Assembly: GCA_964035015.1 (NCBI GenBank)
Contig: OZ035999.1
Coordinates: 3,981,627 to 4,045,626 of the forward strand
Length of the DNA stretch: 64,000 nucleotides
Reading direction: 5' to 3'
Origin: Corallium rubrum
Taxonomy: Eukaryota; Cnidaria; Anthozoa; Scleralcyonacea; Coralliidae
Part shown: positions 47,346 through 61,768 of the stretch, one piece after another
How positions within the stretch are numbered: position 1 is the first letter of the stretch
How the letters are laid out: each line of letters begins with the position of its first letter
Made by a program: the position numbers and the translations under genes
The notes under the pieces: model-generated
What the model saw: only the letters and a program-made list of their open reading frames with translations
What the model was told of the DNA's origin: nothing
Databases searched by the model: none

Positions 47346-48049
47346 TCGAATTTTCCTTCAAGTATAAAATACACGTACAGAGTGCATCAACTTGTATAAC
47401 TTGTAATCCCCGCGCGTGTGAGCGGCAATCGATCCATATACTTGTATATAGCAATCCTTCTGAAGCACATTTCAATCAACATTAACGCAAGTCATCATGG
47501 TTGTTTATAGTGACACGAAAGTACAATAAAGACCCTCCACAATAGTTTAAAATCCCTTTTAGGCTCTCGGCTAAAAAAACACGTCCCACCTTTTTTTAAG
47601 GAGTCCATTGACGCATGACAAATTTTCCTCCAAATTTGTAGTCAAAGGATTAGGAGAGGGGTTCATTGTGTATATATATATATACACATATATATATATA
47701 CACCAAAATGTATATAGTCATGCAGAATTACTCGCTGTCTTAAATATGAGCATGCATGTGCATGTTCGTGAGCATGAGGTATTCTAGAAGGATTTTTCTA
47801 GAGTGTTGGAATCGTCTTAACTTCGACTGGCGTGATATCAATGTTAATCGGATCGCATTAAATTTTCAAGATCCAACTTTACAAGATGATTCATGACCAG
47901 ACAAACCCCATTTTCACCAGACAAAATCCCTACATCTAATCCCCATCTCACGTAGTAGTAAGGGTGATTATGGACAACCAAAATCCGATTGAAGTACTCG
48001 AATGCTGAGAATAGAATTAGTTATATACCGTGGCTAGATAGCTTTTATA
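47346..48049. other. Non-genic spacer before duplication copy B
   Basis: AT-rich, with a short interrupted TATA run at 47672-47700. No gene or element recognised. Confidence 0.5.
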
Positions 48050-49984
48050 TCTTTAATATATCTAAAGAATATGCTAAAAAAATTCAGTGTCTTTGAAATA
48101 ATTAATGAAATAACGAAATACAAATTAAACTACAATCGATTAAACTACATGTTCGAGTCAAATGGTACTTGTGATATACCCATAAACAAACGTTTGGAAG
48201 TGGTGTTTTTCCTACCAAAAAATTAACAATAATCTTTAGTTATCAAATGCCCTTATATATCGTTGCTATTATCAAATCAAATCTAATTCGAAGGAAACAT
48301 GCATGCAAGCGTGTTTTGCCCAGAACACTGAAGATGTAGATTTTCAAGTGATTATATTTGACATTAATTAATAGCAAAGATATATGTTTCGATAACTCAT
48401 TATGCACCTGTGACGTCAAAATGTTTAATTTGCATATCAAACAAACTGAAATATCTCAAGAACGAAGCAAGGAAACGAAAAACTTCAAAAGATGTTACTC
48501 TATCATTTTAAGTGTTCTTTCAAATAAGCCAATCTTAATTTACGTTTCATAGGCACTCAAGGGCATTTATAGAAATTTTAAAGATTTTTATTGCTGGTTG
48601 GCGGCCATGTTGGTTGGTTACAGGAAAGTATTGGCCTGAGGTTTTCATACGACGAAGGAGCAAGGTTTGTGCGGTAAAACCGAGAGCAAATACTTTCCCG
48701 TACAGACCGAGCAAACGAGGTTAATAAGGAATTTATTATATGGCTATTGGTTCATTTTATTTTCAACTTTCGAGCGTTGTTTTCGTCTTCGGCGTATTCT
48801 GTTCACCTTTACCTGTTAATTTTTTCTTGTCGCTTCTTGTTTACGCCAGTTTGGCTTCTATATTTGTCCTGTTTTTAACATTTTAAGTTTAATAACTTTA
48901 AAGAAAACCAGCAGTGATGTTCCAGCACATTTTATTGTTCAGAATATTTGAATAAAGATACCTATTTCTCTTTTATTTGATTTCAAATCAACTCAGAAAT
49001 TTTCCCGCCAAAACTTACAGGGCCGAGAAAAAGCGTATTGACCGGTCGGTCGATGTCGTAGAATCTCGACCGCTCGGGAACCAATCAGAATTCGTCGTTT
49101 TGTGTACGGACCGGAAAATAAACCCAGCCATATAATAAACTTTGGTACAATATGCAATTTTTAACTGATTTTTTGAAAGAAAAATTTCATGTTAAAATAG
49201 AAATGAGCCCAGCTCAATATTTTGGTATGAAAACCTATATCAAATAAATACAAGGAAGAAAAGATTAGAGATTATAATCTATCCTCAAAATGAGAATGAA
49301 GATGTCGTACGTTCATTAGTATTAACGTTAAAACATTCTCTTCAGTCTTTTCTTTCTTGTATTCGTTATGAGTCAATTTCATGTCAAAATATTAAACTAG
49401 GCTCCTATATTCATTTTAAAGATTGCGCTTTCCGGCCGAAAAATCGACAGCCAAAAATCTCATGCTCAAAAAGTTTTTGATTTGGTAAAGTATAAAATAC
49501 TATTTATTATATGGCACGAATTACTTCCGGTAAAATCACGCGCTGTGATTGGCTGCTGACGGGGCGAGATTTCTCCGTAATGCTCGCGGGCATTATGAAA
49601 ATTGTTAATGCCCAACGATTGGAAACAAACAAAAAAATCCTAATAAGAAACTTTTATTGCCGAAAAACGGCGAAAATAGATGAAATAGACGACGATGAAC
49701 ATTATAAAAGTAAATTCTAGTATCCAGACGAGAAAGAAACAGAAGAAAATAACGCTAGTTCGGTGTTTTGACGAAGTTAAAAGAAGCGAAGACCAAGAAA
49801 TACAAGATCGATTTTGAAATAAAAAGTGCCATATAATAAACTACATAATAACCTCGACCGTTCGGTCTTTACTACCTCGCTATCGCTCGGTCAATGCAGC
49901 AAGACCTCGGTTTAATATTTTACCGTAAAGACCTCACTCTCGGTTATTAAGTAGTTAGTTCCAAATCATAGCCTCAGATTCGCA

Positions 49985-51086
49985 GGGCCTGTTTACAAGG
50001 AGGTAGGGTTACCCTAACACCCACAGGTTTACAAGCAAAATTCCACAGGCAGGGTCCAGTGATCTCTATACCTGTGCCTATACTAACTGGATAGGTGGGA
50101 ACGATCTACCGGTTGACCCCACCGGCGGCCATGTTGATTCACCCAAAAGAACGAAAACAACATGAACTAAATAAAATTAATTTGCTTCGATCAAAGACTG
50201 CAACATTCCGCCAGGTTGGTCCAGATAGCTAGCCCGAGTTTCAAAGACTGTTGGTTTTGTAATGATTATGCAATTTCTGGTGTTTAAAATCCTGGCTGAA
50301 TTCGAGATTTCGGCCATTTCACTCCCCCAACTTCTAACTCTGACGTCCATCTTGTATTAAGACAATAATTATATTTATAATATACATGACAAAATTACTG
50401 CATTTTGATTGGTTGAGAGGATCTTTTGAGTGCACCAACATGGCTGCCGGTGGGGTCAAACCTCGCAAGGAGATTTGTTCTAGACAGCCCATCCAGTTAG
50501 TATAGGGTCAGTGGTAGGGTCACTCTGCTTCCCGGGTCAACTTTATTAGACGTCCAAGCACTAATAAAAAGTTGTCCCGGGTAACGCTGGCAAACGTTTT
50601 CGCATGCGTGAATTTGCTAGAGTAAACATTGCAAGAGAAGTGGGGACTAACCGTGGCGACAACAACCAAACAATGAAGACAAACTAAGACTCGACTATTC
50701 ATTTGTGTTTTAAAAAAAGGGGCATGAAAACTACGAAGGGGTCATTTCAGAATATGTTACAATACTTAACTTTTTCGTAGTATGCTTATAATTTTAACTT
50801 TTGTGTCGGACTCTCGGATCAGTCCAAATATTTCAGTGTTTTCCCGCTCTTTTTTTTTTTTTGAGGTGCGAGCTCGGGCGTCGCGCATGCGCAAAACGTT
50901 TGACAGCGTGTCCCGGGTGGGCGAGTTTTCCCTATACCAAACGCGTTTACGCGGACAAAACATAACCCGGCTACTATAACCCTAGTGGCGTGATAGAGTT
51001 AACCTAGCGTCCTTGTAAACACGACAAACAAAAAAATATATAAATGTACGAGAGCTAGGATAACCCAGATGTTTGTAAACAGGCCC
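49985..51086. mobile_element. 1.1-kb TIR element, copy B
   Basis: Paralogue of 26077-27183 with the same gggcctgtttacaagg ends. Confidence 0.75.
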
Positions 51087-51149
51087 TTATAGGCAGAAGG
51101 CTCTTAATAGCGATTGTTTACTGTACATCATCGGAATTGTACGGTACGC

Positions 51150-51150
<1 letters not shown>

Positions 51151-51213
<63 letters not shown>
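51151..51213. repeat. (AT)n microsatellite
   Basis: Paralogue of 27244-27310 with a similar run length. Confidence 0.95.
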
Positions 51214-51215
<2 letters not shown>

Positions 51216-51624
51216 AATTGCTTTACAGTTTACATTTAAAATATGAAAACGTGCATCAAGTAGCGAGCTAAATTGCTCTCGTTACTAATTTCTAAGATAC
51301 ATTTTCATAGTTTTCTTGGAAATCAATACTACAGTAGTTTCGTCTTCTTTCGTTGATCGAAACTAGAATCTATGTTGGACTATATATATACGAAAACTTA
51401 AACCAATTAAAATGATTCTTTGTGATCTGTGTGACCCACTGTCTTTACATTCATGCGCTCACCTACAAAATACAAATATCAAAAGCATAAGAACACGCAC
51501 CCCCGCGCGCTTAGCTGGCAACTTTTTCTAGCGTGCCTGGGTCCTGAGTGGAAACTAACCTTAAAATGGGCCATTTTTGGCCGGTTCAATTCTAGTAGCC
51601 TGTTATAGCAGAAAGCAGGCCAAA

Positions 51625-53450
51625 GACCTGGTTACACGTAGGGTTTTTTCGTGCAACTTGCGTCGTAAAAGATTACGTGTTACCATGTTACACGTCAATT
51701 TTTCTCGGAACTTATACGTGCACAAAAAATGTTGCGAGTTGAAAATAATAATCCAACATGGCGAGCAACAGAAAAGCGTTCGTAATTCTCTTAAAGTGCT
51801 TATAAACCCAAATATGATATTACTGCATATGGATTCTATTTAATGTATATTGTTAAATGCCAAAATATTATTTGATTTGAACTTTTATTTGTTGTAATAC
51901 CATGATCGCCTCGGATTCTTTTTTTTCTCCGAGGGAATGTAAACCTCGTATTTCCCTCATCGCTCATGCAAGAGGGAAATTTATCCTTTGTCTTCTAATT
52001 TTCCCGTGCATGTTGATGAGGGAAAATTAGAAGACAAAGAAATCCTTTGTCTTCTTCTAAATTTCCCGCTTGCATATATTTTCCCTCATCAACATGCACG
52101 GGAAAATTAGATGCAACTCCTCTGATCAACCGTGTAAATTTCCTGTCGGTAAGATTCTCAAAGTTTTCCTCGGCGATCATAATATTACAAACTAATAACA
52201 TGACTTTTCTGGAATTAAATTAGCGATTAAATTTCCCCTTTGCCTCGGGAAGATTTGTAAAAGTCCTCGGGCTTGCGGTCCTCGGACTTTCACAAATCTT
52301 TCCTCGGCGGCAGGGAAATGTAATCGCTAATTTCCCTCAAGTCATCTTATTATTTATAATTATATTGAGGTTTGTACTTCCGGAATGGTAGCGAGAATGA
52401 CGTCTGTGTAGGCATAATTTGCATACACGATGTCCTCTTAAGGCTGATTTCCAGTCAGTGGAATTTTGCAAGCGGGCGGAATTTTTCTTTGTCTTTTGTG
52501 CTCTGAATTAGATTAGTTCCGCTCGAGTGCTCACAAGACAAAGAAAAATTCCGCCCGCTGCAAAATTCCACTGACTGGAAATCAGCCTTAACACGAGAAA
52601 TATTACCCAATTCACATGTTAATGGAATACTTGAATAGTTTATTCTGTATTTTATCATATTTTTTTTATTAAAATCTTCAAGCGGTTTATCATAAGAAAA
52701 GAGAAAAACACACACAAATGCCTACATTGACGTCATCCTCATTACTATTTTGGAAATACAAACATCAATATAAATAGAGGATATTACATGGTGGTGCGAA
52801 GATATGGATTTTATCTTCGAGTGGTGAAAACAATATTTTACGAATGAGCGTAGCGAATGAGGAAAATATCGTTTTTACCACGAGAAGATAAAATTTATAT
52901 CTTCAAGCCAGCGTGTAATTTTCTTTTTATTATATAGATTCAATGCAAAAAGAGGTAAAATTCTTAATGACGTCATCGATATCTTCACTAGTGAGGATAT
53001 GGAAAATACGACACTGCATATTTTCTAATAAAACACTCGCATCTATATAATAACAAGTAATTCACTTTATATAGAATCGATATCAGTAATATCTTGAGTT
53101 TATATAGGCAATTTAGTAATGGAATTGGAAACTTGAACGGCAATCAGAACGAGAGAAGTCGAAGAAAGCTTAGGCAACTTGATTCATTATTTTCATCTTC
53201 ATTTCGGCTCAACTTTCCAGCGTCTGCCATCTTTTAAACTCGCCTTGTAAACACGAGTTGCAGTCACGACCTATATGTTACACGTAATTTTGCCGATGCA
53301 ACTTGTAGACCGAACCAACTTTTCGTGTACCTTGAAAATTTGAAAAATCAGTTGCTCAAGGCGATGTCACACGCTAAAAAGTTGCCGTGGAACTAGAAAT
53401 TTCTTTTTTGACGCAAATGCAACAAGAAAAAAGCTACGTGTAACAGGGTC
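51625..53450. mobile_element. GTTACACGTAG-ended element, copy B
   Basis: Paralogue of 28014-30126, 0.3 kb shorter because it lacks the TTAA MITE. The shared palindromic MITE is at 52437-52590. Confidence 0.65.
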
Positions 53451-56400
53451 GTAAGCTGTACTGTTCTGTCACTATAAGAAACATAAAACTTTCTTCACTT
53501 ACTTTAAACATTTCCCAGTCGATATACCCTAGAACATTTGAAGTCGTCTGAGTTCTTCCTGGTCATAATTTCCAAGATTTCCATGATCCGACCAAGCTGC
53601 GTGTCGCGCTCCGTCCATTTCAGGTGCGAGTTCATTCCCCTCTGCCAACTTGTGTTGGCCTCCGCCAATCACTTCTTGGCACTCTGGACAGACACTTTTT
53701 TCCATCGCTCCACCACATTCTCCAATAGCATAAATATGCCCGTTAGGACATTTAAACCAGTGGCCTTCTCCTACGTTAATGACTTTAACAATTTCCTTAC
53801 GTTCAGCTGCGAGTTCAGTTGGGGTAAGAGCATCAACACCAATCTGTCGGCACACGTCTTCAATTGCACGTTTAATTTTGGCTTGTTCGACATCAGTCAA
53901 AACAGCATTGGAGAGCTTCTCTTTTACAGCCTCAAGACTCGCTTTAACATCCGCGGTGACTTTGGATTTGTCGACCTTTTCTTCTGTTTGCCACAGCAGG
54001 TATTGGAAACGGCAATTCAACGAAAAAACAACGATTTTATCAGAAATGTCACTGACTTCTTGATTTGTCAGAATCTTTCTTGTCGTTAACAGTTTCGTCA
54101 ATCGCTTTATTTCGTCTAAGAGTTGCGGTGATCGTTCAACAAACTTTTCATTATCTGATGTTTGAAGAAACTTTCTGTTTATTTCGACAATACAAGGTAG
54201 TAATTTTAACTGGTTTTCGAATGTACTGTACTCATCTGCACCTCGAAGCCAGTAAGATCGGCTACGGTCCAAAAGTTCCAAATTAGACAGGTATGGGCGG
54301 CTGTCCTTCATCATATCATCAAAGCGTTTTCGCAACTCGTATCTTTTCTCTGTTAAACGTTCTTGCTCGATCATCTTCTTTTTCTTAACCGCTTCAATAT
54401 CGGCCAAGGTTTTCTTGATAATGTTGCCGTATCGGAAGTTTCGTCTGATGGTAGTCTTGCACTTTGGACAGACCTTCAACTGAATCGTCACAGAGTCGCT
54501 TTCTTCGTCATTCATGCCTTCCATCCAGTAGTCAAGGTCATCGACTTGAAACACGTGACCACAGTCGACAAGGGCAACGTATTTAGCATGTGATTCATCT
54601 TCACGTCCAAGAAAAATCTCTTGTAGCTCAGTCTTGTCGCAGATACGACATAACTCCGGGCAGTACTCTCCACAGAGTCCAACACATCTGTGGCCACAGG
54701 GAAGCTTCAAAGGGCATCTACTATCACATCTCTTCCGATCACACAGCTCTCCACAACGGGCGTTACACTTGTAGTGCTTACACCTCCACATGCAAGGCTC
54801 TCGACACGTCGTACACAATGATCCACAACGGTTTTGACAGAAACTATGGTAACATCGATTTTCACATTTTTTCCAGCACGGTGGACAATCTCTCGTGCAC
54901 GGCTCTTGACATTCGTGGGAGCACACGAGCACACGATTGCATGGAGCTGCGCATTGAACGTGGTAAGTCCCTTGATGGCAGTCATGGCAAGTCCCAGTAC
55001 AGGGGTGTTTGCAATCGAGCAGTTGTCGACAAGGCGATTGGCATTTATGCTTTTCTACATCAGCTGAGCACTTCATTGATGCTTCGTGTCCACATGGCAG
55101 GGTACGTTTGACAATCTTCTGGCACGGAACATCTTTGCAGTCTTGACCGCATTTTCCTGGACAGCGGTGACCACAAGGAAGATCTTTTTCGCAAGGAACC
55201 GGGCATGTTATCTTAGTCTTAGAGTTACAGCACTTGATTTTTATCTCGTGTTTACAGGATGGAATGATCTTCGGGACTAACGTTGTACATTGCGAACAAC
55301 TTCCAACGTGACACTGTTCCTTGCAGAGATGCTTCAAATCGCACAGCTCTTTCAAGCATGACTTTCTACAGACATATCGCTCGTGCTTCGGATCTTTTGG
55401 ATGGCAAGACAGTGGGCATGCATGACCGCATACCAAACGGTACCCGCACGGTGATAAGCAACCTCCTTGTGGCGCTTTATTGAAATCGTCGGCGCAAGAC
55501 ACCTGGGTAATCTTGTCTTGGTGATTTGGACAACACAAGGGCAAGGAAGGACCAATTGCTGACTTCTCTTCTAAGTGCGTCTTGATCGTTCCCCATAGCT
55601 CGTTCTTTTCTGCCATCATTGATATGTTACCAATACAGTACAAGCCCATTTTGGCTCTTGACAGGGCAACGCAAACTCGATTAGGAACGTTCAGAAAACC
55701 AATGTTGCCACCCTTATTGCTCCTAACAAGAGATAAAATGATGATATCGCTCTCTTCGCCTTGAAAGTTGTCCACGGAACAAATTCGAACGCCTTCAAAA
55801 GAGTCCTTCGGCATAAGTCCCCTTAGCTTCAACAACTGTCCGGTGTACATAGTTAAGACAGTAATCATCGAGGCTTTGTAACCCCGCTGTTGTAGAAGAT
55901 ACTTGCATAGAGCGGCCACAAAAGACGCTTCGTGGTTGTTTGAATGACTCTTAAGTTCCTCATCGCTACTTTCTGGAACACTGTGGTCGATAAAATATAC
56001 ATTTTCTCGAATTCCCTGTATTCGCTTATGCGAATGTACTGAATAATCGTCGATCAGCTTCGGGTAAATGATTCGCATAATATCGGCAATTTGAGGTCTC
56101 ATGCGGTGTTGCGTGTCTAATGAATGACAAGTAAGACCATTGGCCACCATCCGCTCGAAAAGAGAGATTTCTAGGTTGTATTTTTTTGCCAGCTCATAGA
56201 CGGTCGGATTTGGTTTGAGCTGCTTGTGATCGCCAATTAATATCAAATGGTCGGTGCTGCTTGAAAGGGCGGTAACCACATGGCCTTCGAGAACCTCGGC
56301 TGCTTCTTCCACAATTACAATTCTCGGCTTAATTGCTTGCAATGCATGGCGGAGTCTCGCAGCTCCGGTTGTTGTCATCCCGATGACTTCGACGTCTTTC

Positions 56401-58061
56401 AATATTCCTTCCACTTGAATGTTTTCAACTTCGGAAATTCGTTTGGAGAGGTGGTTGTGCATGTCGCTATAACGCTTGAACTCATCCCTGTGGAATTCTG
56501 TATATCTGTTAACCCAAGCGTTGTACAAGTCAGAACGTTGTGCTGCACCAAGATGTTTCAGATCAACTTGACTGCTGCCGCCGTCGGAACGTTGCAGACT
56601 TTTGGCAGGAGTCTCTGCAGCCATTGTTAATGAGAGGTCAATAACTGGTCCCTGCCTTCTGATCTCTTCTTCTTCTTCCTCCTCGTCTGTTGTCTCCGCA
56701 TCGTCAAGCTTGTCGTGAGAAAATATGTCACTCTCGCTATCAATCTGCATTTCTCCTTCTTCGGAAACAACTTTCTTTTCTGTGACAGAAACGATGCGAC
56801 GTTTTTGTGCAAATGGGTTCGAGTTTCCCCCAAATGTTACAACCATGGTGGCTTCATTCTTCGTTTCGGTAAGAGCATTAGCTGATTCCAGCATCGTCTC
56901 ATCCTTGTCCGTCCTTTCTTCTTTATCACGCTTGTTGTGGTCAGAAAACACTCCACTCTCACTATCTATCAATTCCCCTTCTTCCAAACTGTCCAAAACT
57001 CCTTTCTCGTCTGTCTCTTCTTCATCATTCTTGTTGTGGTTAGAAAACATGTCATCCCCACTATCTATCAACTCCCCTTCTTCCAAACCGTCCAGAACGC
57101 ATTCTCTCTTCTTGATAGAAACGAGACGAAGATTTTTCGAAGCTTTCGCAATGTCACTGCCTTCTTGCGACGGGTTTGTTTGGCACGGACTTCTTTCAAC
57201 TGTAATCATCACTGTTTGATTCTTCGTTTCTTGACTTGTTTTCTCTAAAAAGGCAACTGATCTACGAGATTCATCCTTTATTTCGCCATCTTCTAGGTAG
57301 GACACAGCACTCGCACGACAGCCTCTACACTCGTTCTCAATATCGGTTGGAAAGTTAGAACTGCTCGGGACGCGTGCTTGAAGTATGGGTCGACATGTTA
57401 GGACAGCACATACCTTATCGCTACTCCAAGAACGTTTGATGCTTGTATCGAAATTACGGCGACTTGGATCTTGGTAATTTGTGGTATAATCCACGTCATG
57501 ATCTGCATGGCAGTTACTTGTAGTTGCACACGCTGCTTTGTCACCGCTGTCATGGCTTTTTTGGCTCGATCGCTTTCTTTTCTTTCCACATGTTTCGTTT
57601 CTTTCATTTGGTTCATATAGATCATTCATGTTTAACCACGCTTCGATCACACTCATTTTCGAGTACCAGGCAGAGTATTTCCATTCTTGGAGTTGTTCCA
57701 ACTCGTCGTTATTTAAGATCGACAACACTTCGTCATTGCTGAGAGTACCACTTGTCGCCTTTTTTATTGCTAACTGTTCAGTTACTATTTTTTCGTTGCA
57801 CTCTTTTAACTCCGAGGTAAGTTGGCACTTGAGTGGAAACTGCTCAGAGAACCTTTTCTTTTGTTGCAAGTTGAAGCGAGCCAAGGACTCGTTCTTGCTT
57901 CTTCTTCCAACTCTCACGATCTTTTGAGTGAATTTCAAGATACCTTCTAGGAACTGATCTAGTGCGTGATTTGTATAACAAACCACCAAAATTGGAGTGG
58001 GCGTTTTCGTTTGCAATGTCCCATGTTGCTTTGACTGCTGTGTGGAAGGAGAGGTGGGGCT

Positions 58062-58560
58062 GTAGATAGGTGATGATGGTGAGTAGGAGGGTGATGTTGG
58101 TGAATAGAAGGGTGATCTTGATGAATAGGAAGGTAATGTTGGTGAATAGGAGGGTGATGTTGGTGAATAGGAGGGTGATGTTGGTGAATAGGAGGGTGAT
58201 GTTGGTGAATAGGAGGGTGATGTTGGTGAATAGGAGGGTGATCTTGGTGAATAGGAAGGTAATATTGGTGAATAGGAGGGTGATGTTGGTGAATAGGAGG
58301 GTGATGTTGGTGAGTAGGAGGGTGATGTTGGTGAATAGGAGGGTGATGTTGGTGAATAGGAGGGTGATGTTGGTGAATAGGAGGGTGATGTTGGTGAGTA
58401 GGAGGGTGATGTTGGTGAGTAGGAGGGTGATGTTGGTGAGTAGGAGGGTGATGTTGGTGAATAGGAGGGTGATGTTGGTGAATAGGAGGGTGATGTTGGT
58501 GAATAGGAGGGTGATGTTGGTGAGTAGGAGGGTGATGTTGGTAAGTAAGGTGATGCTGCT
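58062..58560 (-). repeat. 21-bp coding repeat: about 24 CTD-type YSPTSPS heptads
   Basis: The minus strand encodes consecutive YSPTSPS heptads with few variants ([35 protein letters not shown]). The DNA unit is 21 bp and nearly uniform, so this is a recent minisatellite expansion of the two heptads seen in copy A. ZNFX1 helicase sequence flanks it on both sides, so it is not a stray RPB1 fragment. An upstream portion with diverged ASYSAAL units leads into the TAA. Confidence 0.97.
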
Positions 58561-59849
58561 GAGTAGGAGGCCAAAGCTGCTGAGTAGGAGGCCAAAGCTT
58601 AGTAGGAGGTTAAGCAGGTAGTAGGAGAATAAGCGACTTCCTCGTAAGATCTACAGGGTACACTGCTGTTTCGATACCAGCTTTCTTTGTTAGCTAAAAG
58701 AGCCTGTGCTATTCGCAGTCCGACGAATGTCTTTCCCGTTCCGGGAGGACCTTGAATAACGACAAACTCCTGGGTCAGAGCTGCTTTCACGGCGTTCAGT
58801 TGCGAAGCATTCAGGTCCACTTGCGATAGTGAAGGCCAAGTACTGAAATCGAGAATTGAAACCGAATTGGCGATATCCGCATCCTTACATCCTAACGCCG
58901 CCTTGAGGTTATAACACACAGGTCGAACTTGCATTGAAGGAATACTGACGTCCTGGGAGCCATCTGACAAGCTAGGACTTTCTCTTGGACTTTGAAGATA
59001 TGCTGGTGGGCGAACGTGGGGGTTACACTCCACTAAATAACGCTGAAACGGTAGTTTCTTTTCGTTTAACTGCTGAAGTCCTTCCAAAACATATCGATAA
59101 CTTTCGAAATAAGCTGGTGACTCGATCATAAAGAACCTCTGTTGAAAGAATGCCGTATCCAAAAGTTCATCAACGAAAAACTTGACAATGAGACGACCTC
59201 TGCGCAGATCTTCGATGTCGCGTTCCGCGATAGTGACAAAGTGGATTGTGGTTTGGGTTTTGCTTTCAATCAGGCAATACAAAGACCCATACTTAAAACG
59301 TTTTGAATGCTCCCACTTTACGCGTCTCATACGAGAAACGTCAAATGAAAGGAGGTAGAGGTAGCCACCAGACTTGGAATCGAGTGAACGAGCAATCACT
59401 CGGACATTTCGATACACGTGGATACTGCGTGATTGACGTTCGTCGGTGCCTATGACTTCCTGCACGCCTTCACGAAGAGGGGCAATGTAGTCTTCCCTCA
59501 GGAGACGGAATTGCACATCGAGATAATGACTGGTATTATTGTACCGTCCACGAACGATGTTCTTTCTCAAAAATGGTGGTGTACTTGGGAAAATATCTTC
59601 TCGCGTTGGAAATATAGGTATATTTCTATAATCATCTGGTGGGGTGCCGGCCAAGGATAGCGTGGTAGTAGATGTTGCTTTTTCTTGGATAATACAGTCT
59701 CGGTGTGACAACAGTTTCTCGATGTCGTTAATGATTTCGTTCCTTTCGCTCTCGCATCTGATATTACTGCTATCGTTGTTGCTACTGCTGCTGTTGGCAA
59801 TACTGCTGCTGTTATTGTTGCTGTGACTGCCACTGTTTTTGTCGTCGTC

Positions 59850-60075
<226 letters not shown>

Positions 60076-60818
60076 CTGTCTTGCAATCGAGCAACATACG
60101 TGAAAAGACTATCAAGCGGTAGCTCTTCGTAGGAATCCGGAAACCGATTTAAAAATTCTTGGAAATACTGTATGATTCTTTGCAAATGCACTTTTTTGTT
60201 TAGTAGCCGTTCTTCCTGGAACATTCTGACGGGAAGCTGCATTATGTATCTACGAAGATGCTTTGTAACAAATGCCGTGCCTTTGAATACAGCCAACAGT
60301 TCCGCAAAATTTAACGTGTGAGGGGTTTCGTAAAGTTTCGACAAGATCCCCAGAATTTCTTCAACTGCTTTGGGCTTGATTTCATCGGATTTAAGAAATT
60401 CGGAAAATTCTTCTCGGTCTTTCAGTAACTCTAAAATTATCACAGAAGGATCTTTTGCGTTTAGCCTTTCGAAGCGATCATCAAAGTAAAAAAAGGGGTT
60501 TCTTTTCTTCTTTTTCTTCGGCTCACTTGTGCTTGTTGATGCAGACGACGCCCTTTTTCTGGAATTTGATGACGAACTTTGCTTGGTATTTTGCCTAAAC
60601 CCAGTTTCATTACCCCTTGCTTGGTTTCTTGAATTGCTTGACCGTTGACTAGGCCTACGCACGTTTGCAGTGGATGAACCAGAGTTATGGCGTTGTTGTC
60701 GGTATTCAGTTGACTTGCTTGGTCGGTGTTGATCGCTAAGCCGACCCAGATTTGCGTTGGATAAACCAGAGACATTACGTTGGCGATTTCCTTTATTTGA
60801 AAGGAACAAACGAGTTAA

Positions 60819-61050
60819 GTTCATTTGCAACTCAATTTTCACCCAAATCTTCGGAAGTTTGTTCCGAAGCTCGCAAGTGCGTTGGGAAGTTCGTAGTTCG
60901 TTTTGAGCTACGCATTTGATTGGTTGTTTGATTCCTAGAAGCCAATCAAATGCATAGTTCAAAACGAACTTTGAACTTCCCAACGAACTTGCGAACTTCG
61001 GAACCAACTTCCGAAGATTTGAGTGAAAAGTGAGTACTTGCAAATGACGG
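60819..61050. mobile_element. MITE at the intron 1/exon 2 border of ZNFX1-B
   Basis: Absent from copy A, where gagttaa joins tgttcgacc directly. Inverted ends are ttcatttgcaactcaatttt (left) and, read in inverse, tcatttgcaagtactcactt (right); the arms continue through cccaaatcttcgg. It lies about 30 bp upstream of the acceptor and leaves TTAAC and the pyrimidine tract intact. Confidence 0.85.
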
Positions 61051-61768
61051 AATGTTCGACCAACAATTCATGCGAAAACTTGTGAATAATTATTTCTTGA
61101 AACTTTTCCCCCCGATATTTATTTGCTCATTTTTTAACCTTCAAACGAACCACGTGCAATCAATGTTACCGCAATTTATCAAGACGACGTCCGGTTCAAA
61201 TTCAAAACCGATTAGAAATTAAACATAAATTATACTATTCAACATTGTTTGTTTTAGTTTCGTGTTAAATCGATCGTATATTGCTGGCTTGCACGTTACG
61301 TCATGGTGGCCATGTTCGTTGGTAGGACCTAACCAACATGGCTGCATAAATCTCAGGGGATTGATTGCAACCATGCACCAATCAGTATTTAAATCGCCAA
61401 CGCCAGCTTTACCGTGTCAGGGCAGGAACGCGTGCGAGCCGCGCGCGGTATTGATAACTTATAAGTCACACCATACTTTTAGCCGAGATTGTCTTATATT
61501 CAAACTTCAAAATTAAAACTGAAACATTGATGTAATTATGAAATATGAGTTACTTAACAAATATGGAGGAGTTCTGAACATTTAGGACCAAGTTCTCGCA
61601 CAAATTGAGATTTATAATTATAAGTTGATTTCTGTTTTGCCAAACAGAAATCAAGATGTCGATTTGCAATCCCTCTCAATGACTCAATCTCGCTCAATTT
61701 TGACCATCCGTACTCCTGTGGAGGTTTCTAGCATCTCTTTTATGGTTTTATATCTTTTAAAATCGTTA

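Noticed and set aside
58062-58560. Fragment of an RNA polymerase II large-subunit gene
   Set aside because: Both flanks are ZNFX1 helicase sequence in the same frame, and the paralogue has two heptads at the same place.
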